From assembly GCF_037975245.1 (NCBI RefSeq), contig NC_092577.1:36138898-36202897 (forward strand): 64,000 bases of DNA. The letters are read 5' to 3'. A program made the translations under genes and the position numbers. Under the pieces are notes generated by a model. The model was not told where the DNA came from. It did no database searches and worked only from the letters and a program-made list of their open reading frames with translations. Of the stretch, positions 1 to 12,988 are shown piece after piece. The first letter of the stretch is position 1, and every line of letters starts with the position of its first letter. The DNA is from Apostichopus japonicus. Taxonomy: Eukaryota; Echinodermata; Holothuroidea; Aspidochirotida; Stichopodidae.

Positions 1-3000
1 CATATAATGGTCTAGATACATTCATTTGAATAAATTTTCAGGCCCATAAGAATCATTGATTGTTGCCTATCCTAAGTTTCCTACCAACATCATGACCCCC
101 TCCCTACAGTAATCAAACTCTAGATTCCTTGCAATCGTATACAAGTCCTATAAGTATATATGCAGAGATATACAATGAGTGTAAAGTAGGTATTATTATT
201 GTTTGGATCAACGCCTTAATTTTGGTACTATGAAAGTTCCCATATAATGGTCTAGATACATTCATTTGAATAATTTATCAGGCCCATAGGAATCATTGAC
301 TATTTCCTATCTTCAGTTGTCTACCCATATCCTGACCCCCCCCCCCCCGCAGTTATCATTCTTTAGATTCACTGCAATTGTATACAAATGCAGAGATTAT
401 TGCCTAGATCCTCTATTCCCTACCCAGATCCTGACCCCCACCCCCAGTTTATAGCTCCATGATTTAATTGACCAGGGCTGTACAGGCCTACAGTAATCAA
501 TATTTAGATTCTCTATAATTGTATACAAGTCCTATCAAGGTATATATGCAGAGATGTACAGTGAGTGTTAAGTAGGTAATATTAGTGTTTGAGCCATTGC
601 CTTAATTTTGGTACTATGAAAGTTCCCATATAATGGTCTAGATACATTCATTTGAATAAATTTTCAGGACCATAAGAATCATTGATTGTTGCCTATCCTA
701 AGTTTCCTACCAACATCATGACCCCCTCCCTACAGTAATCAAACTCTAGATTCCTTGCAATCGTATACAAGTCCTATAAGTGTATATGCAGAGATATACA
801 GTGAGTGTAAAGTAGGTATTATTATTGTTTGGATCAACGCCTTAATTTGGTACTATGAAAGTTCCCATATAATGGTCTAGATACATTCATTTGAATAATT
901 TTTCAGGCCCATAGGAATCATTGACTATTTCCTATCTTCAGTTTTCAACCCATATCCTGACCCCCCCCCCCCCTGCAGTTATCATTCTTTAGATTCACTG
1001 CAATTGTATACAAATGCAGAGATTATTGCCTAGATCCTCTATTCCCTACCCAGATCCTGACCCCCACCCCCTACAGTAATCAATCTCTAGCTATATGTTT
1101 ATAGCTCCATGATTTAATTGACCAGGGCTGTACAGGCCTACAGTAATCAATATTTAGATTCTCTATAATTGTATACAAGTCCTATCAAGGTATATATGCA
1201 GAGATGTACAGTGAGTGTTAAGTAGGTAATATTAGTGTTTGAGCCATTGCCTTAATTTTGGTACTATGAAAGTTCCCATATAATGGTCTAGACACATTCA
1301 TTTGAATAAATTTTCAGGCCCATCAGAATCATTGATTGTTGCCTATCCTAAGTTTCCTACCGACATCATGACCCCCTCCCTACAGTAATCAAACTCTAGA
1401 TTCCTTGCAATCGTATACAAGTCCTATAAGTGTATATGCAGAGATATACAGTGAGTGTAAAGTAGGTATTATTATTGTTTGGATCAACACCTTAATTTGG
1501 TACTATGAAAGTTCCCATATAATGGTCTAGATACATTCATTTGAATAATTTTTCAGGCCCATAGGAATCATTGACTATTTCCTATCTTCAGTTTTCAACC
1601 CATATCCTGACCCCCCCCCCCCTGCAGTTATCATTCTTTAGATTCACTGCAATTGTATACAAATGCAGAGATTATTGCCTAGATCCTCTATTCCCTACCC
1701 AGATCCTGACCCCCACCCCCTACAGTAATCAATCTCTAGCTATATGTTTATAGCTCCATGATTTAATTGACCAGGGCTGTACAGGCCTACAGTAATCAAT
1801 ATTTAGATTCTCTATAATTGTATACAAGTCCTATCAAGGTATATATGCAGAGATGTACAGTGAGTGTTAAGTAGGTAATATTAGTGTTTGAGCCATTGCC
1901 TTAATTTTGGTACTATGAAAGTTCCCATATAATGGTCTAGACACATTCATTTGAATAAATTTTCAGGCCCATCAGAATCATTGATTGTTGCCTATCCTAA
2001 GTTTCCTACCGACATCATGACCCCCTCCCTACAGTAATCAAACTCTAGATTCCTTGCAATCGTATACAAGTCCTATAAGTGTATATGCAGAGATATACAG
2101 TGAGTGTAAAGTAGGTATTATTATTGTTTGGATCAACGCCTTAATTTGGTACTATGAAAGTTCCCATATAATGGTCTAGATACATTCATTTGAATAATTT
2201 TTCAGGCCCATAGAAATCATTGACTATTTCCTATCTTCAGTTTTCTACCCATATCCTGACCCCCCCCCCCCTGCAGTTATCATTCTTTAGATTCACTGCA
2301 ATTGTATACAAATGCAGAGATTATTGCCTAGATCCTCTATTCCCTACCCAGATCCTGACCCCCACCCCCTACAGTAATCAATCTCTAGCTATATGTTTAT
2401 AGCTCCATGATTTAATTGACCAGGGCTGTACAGGCCTACAGTAATCAATATTTAGATTCTCTATAATTGTATACAAGTCCTATCAAGGTATATATGCAGA
2501 GATGTACAGTGAGTGTTAAGTAGGTAATATTAGTGTTTGAGCCATTGCCTTAATTTTGGTACTATGAAAGTTCCCATATAATGGTCTAGACACATTCATT
2601 TGAATAAATTTTCAGGCCCATAAGAATCATTGATTGTTGCCTATCCTAAGTTTCCTACCGACATCATGACCCCCTCCCTACAGTAATCAAACTCTAGATT
2701 CCTTGCAATCGTAAAAAAGTCCTATAAGTGTATATGCAGAGATATACAGTGAGTGTAAAGTAGGTATTATTATTGTTTGGATCAACGCCTTAATTTGGTA
2801 CTATGAAAGTTCCCATATAATGGTCTAGATACATTCATTTGAATAATTTTTCAGGCCCATAGAAATCATTGACTATTTCCTATCTTCAGTTTTCTACCCA
2901 TATCCTGACCCCCCCCCCCTGCAGTTATCATTCTTTAGATTCACTGCAATTGTATACAAATGCAGAGATTATTGCCTAGATCCTCTATTCCCTACCCAGA

Positions 3001-5430
3001 TCCTGACCCCCACCCCCTACAGTAATCAATCTCTAGATATATGTTTATAGCTCCATGATTTAATTGACCAGGGCTGTACAGGCCTACAGTAATCAATATT
3101 TAGATTATCTATAATTGTATACAAGTCCTATCAAGGTATATATGCAGAGATGTACAGTGAGTGTAAAGTAGGTATTATTATTGTTTGGATCAACGCCTTA
3201 ATTTTGGTACTATGAAAGTTCCCATATAATGGTCTAGATACATTCATTTGAATAATTTTTCAGGCCCATAGGAATCATTGACTATTTCCTATCTTCAGTT
3301 TTCTACCCATATCCTGACCCCCCCCCCCCCTGCAGTTATCATTCTTTAGATTCACTGCAATTGTGTACAAATGCAGAGATTATTGCCTAGATCCTCTATT
3401 CCCTACCCAGATCCTGACCCCCACCCCCTACAGTAATCAATCCCCCCTCTAGCTATATGTTTATAGCTCCATGATTTAATTGACCAGGGCTGTACAGGCC
3501 TACAGTAATCAATATTTAGATTCTCTATAATTGTATACAAGTCCTATCAAGGTATATATGCAGAGATGTACAGTAAATGTGTTAAGTAGGTAATATTAGT
3601 GTTTGAGCCATTGCCTTAATTTTGGTACTATGAAAGTTCCCATATAATGGTCTAGATACATTCATTTGAATAAATTTTCAGGCCCATAAGAATCATTGAT
3701 TGTTGCCTATCCTAAGTTTCCTACCAACATCATGACCCCCTCCCTACAGTAATCAAACTCTAGATTCCTTGCAATCGTATACAAGTCCTATAAGTATATA
3801 TGCAGAGATATACAATGAGTGTAAAGTAGGTATTATTATTGTTTGGATCAACGCCTTAATTTTGGTACTATGAAAGTTCCCATATAATGGTCTAGATACA
3901 TTCATTTGAATAATTTATCAGGCCCATAGGAATCATTGACTATTTCCTATCTTCAGTTGTCTACCCATATCCTGACCCCCCCCCCCCCCCCGCAGTTATC
4001 ATTCTTTAGATTCACTGCAATTGTATACAAATGCAGAGATTATTGCCTAGATCCTCTATTCCCTACCCAGATCCTGACCCCCACCCCCTACAGTAATCAA
4101 TCTCTAGATATATGTTTATAGCTCCATGATTTAATTGACCAGGGCTGTACAGGCCTACAGTAATCAATATTTAGATTCTCTATAATTGTATACAAGTCCT
4201 ATCAAGGTATATATGCAGAGATGTACAGTGAGTGTTAAGTAGGTAATATTAGTGTTTGAGCCATTGCCTTAATTTTGGTACTATGAAAGTTCCCATATAA
4301 TGGTCTAGATACATTCATTTGAATAAATTTTCAGGACCATAAGAATCATTGATTGTTGCCTATCCTAAGTTTCCTACCAACATCATGACCCCCTCCCTAC
4401 AGTAATCAAACTCTAGATTCCTTGCAATCGTATACAAGTCCTATAAGTGTATATGCAGAGATATACAGTGAGTGTAAAGTAGGTATTATTATTGTTTGGA
4501 TCAACACCTTAATTTGGTACTATGAAAGTTCCCATATAATGGTCTAGATACATTCATTTGAATAATTTTTCAGGCCCATAGGAATCATTGACTATTTCCT
4601 ATCTTCAGTTTTCAACCCATATCCTGACCCCCCCCCCCCCTGCAGTTATCATTCTTTAGATTCACTGCAATTGTATACAAATGCAGAGATTATTGCCTAG
4701 ATCCTCTATTCCCTACCCAGATCCTGACCCCCACCCCCTACAGTAATCAATCTCTAGCTATATGTTTATAGCTCCATGATTTAATTGACCAGGGCTGTAC
4801 AGGCCTACAGTAATCAATATTTAGATTCTCTATAATTGTATACAAGTCCTATCAAGGTATATATGCAGAGATGTACAGTGAGTGTTAAGTAGGTAATATT
4901 AGTGTTTGAGCCATTGCCTTAATTTTGGTACTATGAAAGTTCCCATATAATGGTCTAGATACATTCATTTGAATAAATTTTCATGCCCATAAGAATCATT
5001 GATTGTTGCCTATCCTAAGTTTCCTACCAACATCATGACCCCCTCCCTACAGTAATCAAACTCTAGATTCCTTGCAATCGTATACAAGTCCTATAAGTAT
5101 ATATGCAGAGATATACAGTGAGTGTAAAGTAGGTATTATTATTGTTTGGATCAACGCCTTAATTTGGTACTATGAAAGTTCCCATATAATGGTCTAGATA
5201 CATTCATTTGAATAATTTTTCAGGCCCATAGGAATCATTGACTATTTCCTATCTTCAGTTTTCTACCCATATCCTGACCCCCCCCCCCCCTGCAGTTATC
5301 ATTCTTTAGATTCACTGCAATTGTATACAAATGCAGAGATTATTGCCTAGATCCTCTATTCCCTACCCAGATCCTGACCCCCACCCCCTACAGTAATCAA
5401 TCTCTAGATATATGTTTATAGCTCCATGAT
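1..5430. repeat. Higher-order satellite array (A-B dimer, about 650 bp)
   Basis: Two related monomers alternate, each opening with catataatggtctaga. A monomers (about 240 bp) begin at 1, 627, 1277, 1926, 2575, 3641, 4294 and 4944. B monomers (about 410 bp, with a C-tract of 9-15 bases) begin at 241, 866, 1516, 2165, 2814, 3223, 3881, 4533 and 5183. The dimer period is 649-650 bp. One A monomer is missing between the B copies at 2814 and 3223; the first of these ends with A-type sequence, as expected of unequal crossing-over. The B copy at 241 lacks about 25 bp. The blocks starting at 1 and at 3641 share private variants, giving a super-period near 3640 bp. The array ends abruptly at about 5430. 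Short open frames inside it repeat with the unit and are not genes. Confidence 0.97.
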
Positions 5431-7020
5431 CTTCAGTTCATCTTCAGTTCCCTACAGTTGTAAGTATACATTTATACACAGATTCCGATACGAGTGCATG
5501 TGACTTTACCTACGTACACTTAATAACAGCCTCTGCGAAGTCACCATGTTAATGATTAACATTAGTCTATCACTCAATTTGTCCTAATGTCGTTTTCGAT
5601 CTTCTTTAGTTGACGGACTATTATGTAGACAAGCCTTATTTTTAACTTCCAGGGGTCATAAAAATGTAACTTTACTACCCACAAAGCTCAAGAATTCAAG
5701 AGTATGAAAAAGTTAGGTAATTACTGAGTAAAAATGTAAGTTTACACGGGCAAGTTGTGCACTAATGACTCAACATTTAAGATGGAACCTTTTTTGCGAA
5801 ACTAGCTGTTCCAGTGTCCATCCTATGAATACTTGCCAAACATGATTTGGCTGTGTAAATTCGAACTTCGAATATTGATTTCAATTTTATTTCATATGAA
5901 AAGAACCTGAAAGTACTGACCATTGGGTAAATAGGTATGTTGTTTTCAGGCCATATCGGTACATCTATCAAATTTGAAAAACTTGGACGAACAAAGTTGT
6001 TTTCGTTCACAAAATATGGACATTTCAACATACTATGTGATAGCCATGCTGATTTGTGTGTGCGTATTGTCATGTGATTGTCATTTGGCAGCAATGCTGG
6101 TTTGCGAATTTTTTAGAGTAATTTTGAGTTGCCCCTCTGACTGGACTACGGAATTGCAAGAAAAACGGCCTTGCCCCACGGTCTAAGACTGATAATAGTG
6201 ATGTAGACCAAGCCCTGGTTAAAATATACCAGGATGGGGTCAAAATTTTACCAGGTTCCGGGTCAGTTTGCCACCTACACAATCCTGGACAACTTGACTA
6301 GGAAATTCTGGTCAAATAAGCTTCACCAAGATCCTGGTTAATTTGTGACCAGGATTAATGGTCAGTTGGTACCAGGATTAATGTCAGAGGTTTAACAAAT
6401 TACCTGGTTCTTTATCCATAGCATAACTAGGATTTTATTCATTATTTAATGAGACATCATTGTCAGATTGTAAACCCACCTCTTTGTCAAATAACCTTAA
6501 TAACCTAGGCCCAGGACAAAAACAGCCTATAGACTTAACACAATTTTGGTAAATTAAGTACTAAGAATCCTTGTTAGATACAGACCCTTAACCTATTCAG
6601 CTGTCTCAGATGTCCTCCTTATGAATGCATCAGGCATTAAAAACTGTCATTTCCCTGGATATTGCATAACAATAGCATTGTAACGTGGCATGGTACGTAT
6701 TGAACAAACTGAAACACCAACAAGTAAAAACATGTACAAAAATAAACAAGTACAAAAACTTGAGGGTGTAACTATCTATTCATAAAACATCTTTAGTAAA
6801 TCTTCAATCAACAAATAGTAAAACATGAATGTAAATGTAAGAGAATGTTTGATGGCAAGTGGTGTAAATATATATATAGATTTATAATCAGGCAAATGCA
6901 TTAGAAGAATGAGAGGCATAATGGACAGATATTAAGAAGGTAATACTTTAACTAGTGTTTGTATCATATCAATAAGTAAACATGTAAACATTAAAACAAT
7001 ATTATGGCGGGTGTTTTACA
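5431..7020. other. Intergenic, no gene recognised
   Basis: Unique AT-rich sequence. Short overlapping open frames on both strands at 5777-6282 show no family resemblance or splice context. At 6200-6400 the word ccagg(at) recurs in several orientations, perhaps a degraded element. No RNA gene seen. Confidence 0.5.
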
Positions 7021-7662
7021 CAAGGGTGGCTGAAGCACTTTTAATCTGGGGGGGCAACGACATCAAAGGGCACTTTGCAGAAATCCGATTCGACTGATGC
7101 AGCCTTATATTTAGCACCCTTTATAACTCTTATTGTACTATCTTATTTGCGTATACACATCACTCCATCAACCCCCCCCCCCTCCTCAAGCAAAATTTGT
7201 ATGCTAGCACTGCAATATCCAATGTGCAAATTGGGAAACAAGGAAGTAGTTTTCTTTTGAGACCAAATGAGGTGAAATCATGCTAGTTGCTAATGTAGGA
7301 ATCTTCCGAATTAGAGTTTATTTCTTGTTAGTATCTTAACAAAGTTTTCCTGCAGTGGAAATAGCTTTGAGTTTGACCCACAGAGATTCTTTAAAAGTCT
7401 GGGTCGTGCCAGGATTTGCAAAGTTGTATGCACGACTACCTGAGCGGAGCGCCACCATCGGTTGGCGCAGAGCGTACAAGAAAATTTTTGGTTTTACAAA
7501 CCCCTCAGATGGCCGGAAACGGCCCTTCCCGAGTGTTCATTCTGGTTCTCTTGCTAATTGAGACACCTCAATTTTTATGTAGAAAAAGGACACATTTTTA
7601 ACCTGAGGAAAAGTGGGGGGGCACATGCCCCTTGTGCCCCCCTCCCGGTTCCGCCGCCCTTG
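7021..7662. mobile_element. hAT-like non-autonomous element, 642 bp
   Basis: Terminal inverted repeats are caagggtggc at the left and the complement of caagggcggc at the right. Flanking 8-bp direct repeats gttttaca (7013-7020) and gtttcaca (7663-7670) match at 7 of 8 positions; 8-bp target duplications are typical of hAT transposons. The interior carries a module at about 7420-7530, recognisable by gagcggagcgccaccatc and ttggcgcagagcgtacaag, which recurs at 10.1, 13.05, 15.4, 15.55, 16.17 and 27.6 kb. No transposase frame is present. Confidence 0.75.
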
Positions 7663-7923
7663 GTTTCACATACAAAGTACAAAGTACAGCTATTACTACT
7701 AAAATAATACAGCTAAAATTACTATTGTACAAAAAACATGGATATTAATAGTTATTAATAGTTCAACATGGATATTACTAGTTCAACCTTAGGGGGGAAC
7801 AGGGGGCACATGCCCCCTGTGCCCCCCCCCCCCCGGTTCCGCCGCCCTTGGTTTCACGTACAAAGTACAGCTATTACTACTAAAATAATACAGCTAAAAT
7901 TACTATTGTACAAAAAACATGGA
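7611..7923. repeat. Two-copy local duplication at the right end of the hAT-like element
   Basis: The right terminus of the element plus about 80 bp of flank (7611-7742) is repeated at about 7797-7923, including the C-rich run, ccgccgcccttg and the following acagctattactacta flank. The second copy has a longer C run and lacks one short acaaagt repeat. This is a post-insertion tandem duplication, not a second insertion. Confidence 0.75.
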
Positions 7924-8855
7924 TAACACACATGGTGAAAGATTTGAAGTTTAAAGTAAGCATATAACTACAAGTAATTAATTACTTTAAAAAATTTTTA
8001 AGAAAAATAGTGTTGTACTACTGCCTTTAGTCATCTTTCTTAAAATACTCCAGCAGGAGTTGAATAGGGAAATCTTTTGAACTGCTGAAAATGTTTAGTC
8101 ATTATTATTCAAAACCCATTGAAATCAATCAAATACAACGAGGGTTTCGTATACCATGATGAACCATACTGTACATGAATTTTGCATCACATGTTATTTT
8201 TTGCTACAAGGTTGTCAGATGTTGACCTATGTTCCCTTTTGATATGGAACCGTGAAAACTATGTACTTCAAACAAGTTTTGATTTCAGTAAGATTTAATG
8301 ATAGTTTGAAATTTTCATCACAATTTCAGTTTGTCAAATGACCCTTGATTCCATGAACAGCAATACCATGTCTATGAAGTTTTAAATATACAGCTGATTC
8401 TGATTTATCATGCTATGAGTGAAAATAAAAAAGTGTTAAGAAATTGTTCACGAACTGAAAAGTCTTTGACTATCTAAAACAAAAAGTGTTATAGAGGACT
8501 AGAGGAGAAACTTGATGGACTCACCTCTCCCTAAGGTTGAACTATTAATACTAACTGAATGCATCGTTCTGGTCTTTGACAGATAAGTACACACAAATTG
8601 AAAGCTCATTTGTAGTTATGATGTATTGAAAACTTAATAACCCGTATGAAGGACGGTAGATTCCCCTTGGGAGACTGGTTGGAAGAATTGCTACAAATGT
8701 TGACAAAGATAGGCCAACTCTAGTACTGAAGATAGGAAGAAAAGTTATAACAAACAAATGATATTGATGTCACGTTTCGACACATTACAAACCATTACAA
8801 TAAAAGAGAATGAACAATAGTTGGAAATAAGTGATGCTGTTTCAAGCGCCTGGCA
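7924..8855. other. Downstream flank of the SAM-like gene, nothing recognised
   Basis: AT-rich sequence with no splice-supported coding segment. The 68-codon minus-strand frame at 8551-8757 has no recognisable features. The region may hold the 3' untranslated part of the gene ending at 8856. Confidence 0.4.
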
Positions 8856-9176
8856 TCAGTCATCCATTCCTGCTTTCAATGCAGCCCTCATTGCAATCAG
8901 GGCAGTTGATGTTTTTGATTTGACGTTACTGTCCAGTTCGTAAAGAACCTTCTGGGCAAACTCCCATGTGACCGCACATTGCCACGGATAGTGAAGGTCT
9001 AATACATAGAACAACTTGAAGCAAACATCAAGAGCTTGTAGTAGGGTCTGATGCTCTAATCCATGCCCATCCGCCACAACAAAATATTGATGGGCAGCAT
9101 TCCTATCACCCATTATTAAGACAAAAGGCTGGCGGTTGTCAACTTCCTCCAAGTATTTGGGCATGTTGGTGCCAAC
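8856..9176 (-). CDS. SAM-like uncharacterised protein, exon 3 (C-terminal domain)
   Basis: About 107 codons. The frame opens after a minus-strand acceptor (ttctgtttttgaag) at 9177 and ends at TGA 8856-8858. It encodes VGTNMPKYLEEVD, then a conserved-looking block with QPFVLIMGD, LEHQTLLQALDVCFKLFYVL and LHYPWQC, and a C-terminal tail LIAMRAALKAGMDD. This resembles the C-terminal domain of a family of uncharacterised metazoan proteins that start with a SAM-like domain; that is recalled, not searched. The open frame continues upstream to 9272, but the splice acceptor and the phase-0 match with exon 2 favour a start at 9176. Function unknown. Confidence 0.7.
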   Translation of the reverse strand, partial: VGTNMPKYLEEVDNRQPFVLIMGDRNAAHQYFVVADGHGLEHQTLLQALDVCFKLFYVLDLHYPWQCAVTWEFAQKVLYELDSNVKSKTSTALIAMRAALKAGMDD

Positions 9177-9691
9177 CTTCAAAAACAGAAAAATGCAGAT
9201 TAAATATACACTTGCTGGAAAAGAACGCTTTGAAGGTATGCTGCATTGGCCCCAAATATGCCAGATATTCAAATATGGTCACCTTCGGGCAAAATTGTTA
9301 AGTCTTTAACCACCCTGAAAGAAATTTACCTCACAAGACATTCAGTCATCTTTAAGTAACTAGTCATGTCTATAAACAGACTGCAACCTTGTCTGTTGTA
9401 GCCTTATTTTTGGAAGTTCCTTTTTAATTCTTTAAAACAATCAAAACCTTGGAAAATAAGTCCATTAGGAGAGTTCATTTACAACTTTAAACAAAAGAAG
9501 CTCCCCACTTTTCCCACTACTGCCAGTACTATAAGAACAAAAAAAAAGAAGCATTTTACAGCATAAAAGAGCATTATAAAAGACTGGTTGTAAAGACCCA
9601 ATTGGTTGAAGATACTGCATAGTCACTCCAATTTATCCCATGATTACTAAAATTAACTATTCACTGTGTGTCAGTCCAAAATAATATGTAC

Positions 9692-9803
9692 CTGTTCTTC
9701 TTGTAATTTTTTCAGGAACTTTTTCATGGTCCCACAGCTTTCACCATTTCTGTTGAGGCTGCTTGGTTTAGCAACAAGAAAGCTTCCTCATCGATCATGT
9801 TCT
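9692..9803 (-). CDS. SAM-like uncharacterised protein, exon 2, with a frame break
   Basis: The exon is bounded by acceptor cttcag (9804-9809) and donor GTAC (9688-9691). It continues exon 1 as ENMIDEEAFLLLNQA and later KAVGP, the second half of a SAM-like domain. The frame then meets TGA; the following sequence, MKKFLKKLQEEQ, lies in another frame and joins exon 3 in phase 0. The exon is 112 nt where 113 would keep phase, so one base appears to be missing (or two gained) near 9729-9735. This could be an inactivating mutation, an allele or an assembly error; both flanking exons are otherwise intact. Confidence 0.6.
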
Positions 9804-10043
9804 CTGAAGAAAAAATAGTGAAACATGGTTCAAATGTAATCCCTTTGGTACAGTACGATTGAAGTTAGTTCCCCCACCAAGAGCCTTCATCAAAAAATTA
9901 TATGAAACATTTTTAACCATTTCTGATTTGAAGCTCCATCTACAAAAAATTTGTATTCTATAATCATGTCAATTTAATAAAAACTGTCATTCATTAGATC
10001 ACTACCAGTGCTTCATCTAAGATCTAAGAGACAGTATTAGTAC

Positions 10044-10262
10044 CAGGGGCGTAGCCAGGATTCTCAAAGTTGTAGGCATGACTATCTGAGTGGAGAGCCA
10101 CCATCGGTTGGCGCAAAGCGTACAAGAAAATTTTGGTTTCACAAACCCCCCAGATGGCCGGAAACGCCCCTTCCCGAGTTTTCATTTTGGTTCCCTGGCC
10201 TCTTGGAAGCTTGAGCCACCTCATTCAACATCACTTTTAAACCCCCCCCCCCCCAAAAAAGA
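10044..10262. mobile_element. Truncated hAT-like element
   Basis: Left terminus caggggcgtagcc at 10044 is followed by the same internal module as the 7.0 kb element (gccaccatcggttggcgc, gtacaagaaaattttgg, agatggccggaaacg). The expected inverted right end (gctacgcccctg) is absent: the sequence runs into a C tract and an A-rich stretch near 10240-10272. It sits in the large intron of the SAM-like gene. Confidence 0.6.
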
Positions 10263-10861
10263 AAAAAAAAACGAATTATAAAAGTACTTAATTCAATATT
10301 ACATAATGTAATTAAAATTAGCAAGGTACATGTACAGAGTAAGCCAGTAACAACAGGCAACAAAGTGCTGCAGCTCTATAAAGTCTGTTAATTAGCAATA
10401 GGCTTATTTGACTGTGGAATGCTTCTCAACTGAAATATTATGTCTGCATTAACGAGTTCTTAACTAGATGTTAAAAATCTGACAAGATCGGATCCGAGTC
10501 TTTTTCGGCAGGTAGAGTGTTGATTAAAACGGCACGCGATACAAATGAGCTAAAGCTAAATTTGGCTCAAATATAGTGCACCACTTGCAATGCAGGGTAG
10601 GAATTTAGATTTGGCTCTGGGGGGCAATTTTGGAAAATGAAAAGCTAAAAAAGCCCCCCTTAATGTATTTATGAGGGCATTTTTAAGGTTTAAGGGGGCG
10701 CTTTCCCAAAGTTCAATATGCTGTTCATGGAAAAGGTTGTAAGCAATCATTCATACATAAAACTGAGCACTACACTTTTTTCCATTTGTGTACAATTTGA
10801 CTAGATTGTGTAGCAAAATGAGATGGGATACTGAACAAATTATTCCCTGAAGTGTAATTGT

Positions 10862-11545
10862 AATTTGTAAGTGTTTTTTTTCGCACACATTACTTTACGC
10901 ACATAACTTTCCACTGAAAAAATTCTTGTGCGGAAAGCAACTTTTTCTTCATCTATCTGTACACTATATTTTTCCTCAATTTTAGGATACCAAATTCAGG
11001 CAGGATGATGAAAATAACATGAGAAAGTATCAAAGAACGTTGATAAAGGATGGTTAGACTGAGTTCATGTCAGAAAAGTTAAGCTGAGCTTATAATTTAC
11101 ATTTTACAGGAGGCTTGGGGTGTTGGTAATTAGGGATTATCAAAGGAGTATGAGGCAGTCAGCGGATAAAAGGGCAAAGGAATGCCCGCGTTATGAAGGA
11201 TTGAGTTTCTAATAAAGTATTAAAAATGCGGTCTGCGTTATGATGGTTTAAAAAAAAATGTTGTAAAAGGCGGTATCTTTTTGATTTTCGCTGGAAATGG
11301 CTGTATAAGTAAGGGCCTGAGCACGCATTTTGCACCAGATTTACATCTAAAATCATAGGCGATTTTTGTCTTAGCTGCATCGCTTTTGTCCATCCGTGTC
11401 AGGAGGCACTTCATTCTGTTCCTCCCCAAAAAACGGTACTTTCCGCTGAAAAAATCATTGTTTTCTGCTGTCAAATTTGTGTACGGAAAACACTGTTTTG
11501 TTTCAGCTGAAAGTAACGTGTGTGGAAAATAACATTACCCTTGAA
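10862..11545. mobile_element. Possible MITE with imperfect inverted ends
   Basis: The left part (10862-10940: cgcacacattacttta, then gcacataactttcc) is roughly complementary to the right part (11430-11545: aaagtaacgtgtgtgg, aaaataacattac). The word cactgaaaaaat/gctgaaaaaat next to gcggaaag occurs near both ends. No clear target duplication was found. It lies in the first intron of the SAM-like gene. Confidence 0.35.
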
Positions 11546-12137
11546 AGACTAGTTTAACACGTTTATAGGCCTGACACACAGTCCTAGCCTAACTAAGCAA
11601 CAATTAACAGTGGGAATTAACATTAGTATGCCTAGCCATTAGTATCAGCAGGCCTAGCCTAATACTGTTAGGCTATGCGTAGCCTATGCACAAACTATTA
11701 GAGTTGCAATTGTAATATTGTAGTTGCTACAGTAGGATAAATTTCTGTCATAAAATTTAGCAAAAACACACAAGAGTAACCATTTTTAGTGACCGTTCGC
11801 TCCTTTTTAGGGCATTTATTTACAGGGCGGCATAAGTCACGGCAACTGGTTTAATGTAGGCCTAGCCTTGGCATTGTCTGCATTATATTAGCCTTCGAAC
11901 AGGACTGTGCAAAATTTAAGGTACTAAAGTAAAACACATTCCTGTTCGACAGCTAGCAATGTATAGGCTTATCCATTGCTAGACCTGTCCTAACGTTGGG
12001 CCTATAGCCCTTTTACTATGTCAACTTAGTGTTAGCCCACTTCATTGGCCTACCGAACGTCTGTTAAGACAATCGCACGTATTTCAAAGAAAATAGGTTA
12101 AACCTTTCTGCATCACAATAATCAAAACAAACTTTAC

Positions 12138-12204
12138 CTTCAAATATGTCATTCAGTGATGATAGGTTCCATTCTGCTAATTTTTCTTTGACAAACTCAT
12201 CCAT
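12138..12204 (-). CDS. SAM-like uncharacterised protein, exon 1 (start)
   Basis: ATG at 12202-12204 lies in a good context (gaaaccATGG) and opens 22 codons, MDEFVKEKLAEWNLSSLNDI followed by FE, ending at a GTAAAG donor (12132-12137) in phase 1. The sequence resembles the first helices of SAM-like domains at the N-terminus of uncharacterised metazoan proteins. Joined to exons 2 and 3 it would give a protein of about 165 residues, apart from the frame break in exon 2. The introns are about 2.3 kb and 0.5 kb; the larger contains a truncated hAT-like element and an inverted-repeat element. Confidence 0.6.
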
Positions 12205-12980
12205 GGTTTCTGGCCTGATGTGAAATATTTCGACCGACACTGTGCTAGTTGTGAAAAGCCCGTGAAGTTAGCATGTCAATTACGTCACTGAATTCAACCA
12301 GGAAAGTAGTTAAAAGTTAGAGCGTGATAAAATTCCCGTCAGGCTAACCAGAATACAGGGTGGCGGCTAATATTTGAACCCCAATGGTGTCACTTTGAGG
12401 TAACCAAGATTATTACACCAGGACGTTTTTAGAGTGTATGATTAAATAGGATTTTACACCATATAGATTAATGAGAATGCTGTTAAAAACAGTGTGGCTT
12501 ATAACCCAAAACAATCTGATTAGGCTATGTTTTGCACTAGATATTAGAAGAGAAAAATCCATACATTCTAAGCAAATCGACGAATCATAAGCAGGTGCCA
12601 CTGCCACATGACTGCCTTTCTAAAATTGAACTTCAAGTCAGAGATGTTCACACCAATTTTTTTTGCTAGTAGTTTTTCGAAATCAATGTCTCATTTGAAA
12701 GAAATATTACGGACAGGATCTCTCTCATCAAACAATCAATATAGCTGAGAGTTCTCAAAACCTATTTACAATAATTCATATTTTTAATGTCAATGAAGAA
12801 TGTCATATTGTCGATGTATCATGCGAAATAAAATAAAAGTAAAAATAGCACAACATGATTTACACTTCATACAGCATATAGCTGCATATCGGAAACAGAA
12901 ACTGGCCAACATGTGAGTAATTATACAGCCTGTTCCCTCCATGTTCATGTGCAAAACCATATTTTACTATTTTTCCTTCT
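12205..12980. other. Upstream region of the SAM-like gene
   Basis: This region should hold the 5' untranslated part and promoter of the minus-strand gene starting at 12204. No TATA box or other element could be assigned with confidence, and no further gene is seen. Confidence 0.35.
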
Positions 12981-12988
12981 AAGTCAGT

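Noticed and set aside
1571-4121. 60-61 codon plus-strand frames at 1571, 2220 and 3936
   Set aside because: They are the same stretch of the satellite B monomer and depend on the length of its C tract.
5777-6282. Three overlapping frames of 70-105 codons
   Set aside because: On opposite strands over the same bases, no splice sites in phase and no recognisable motifs.
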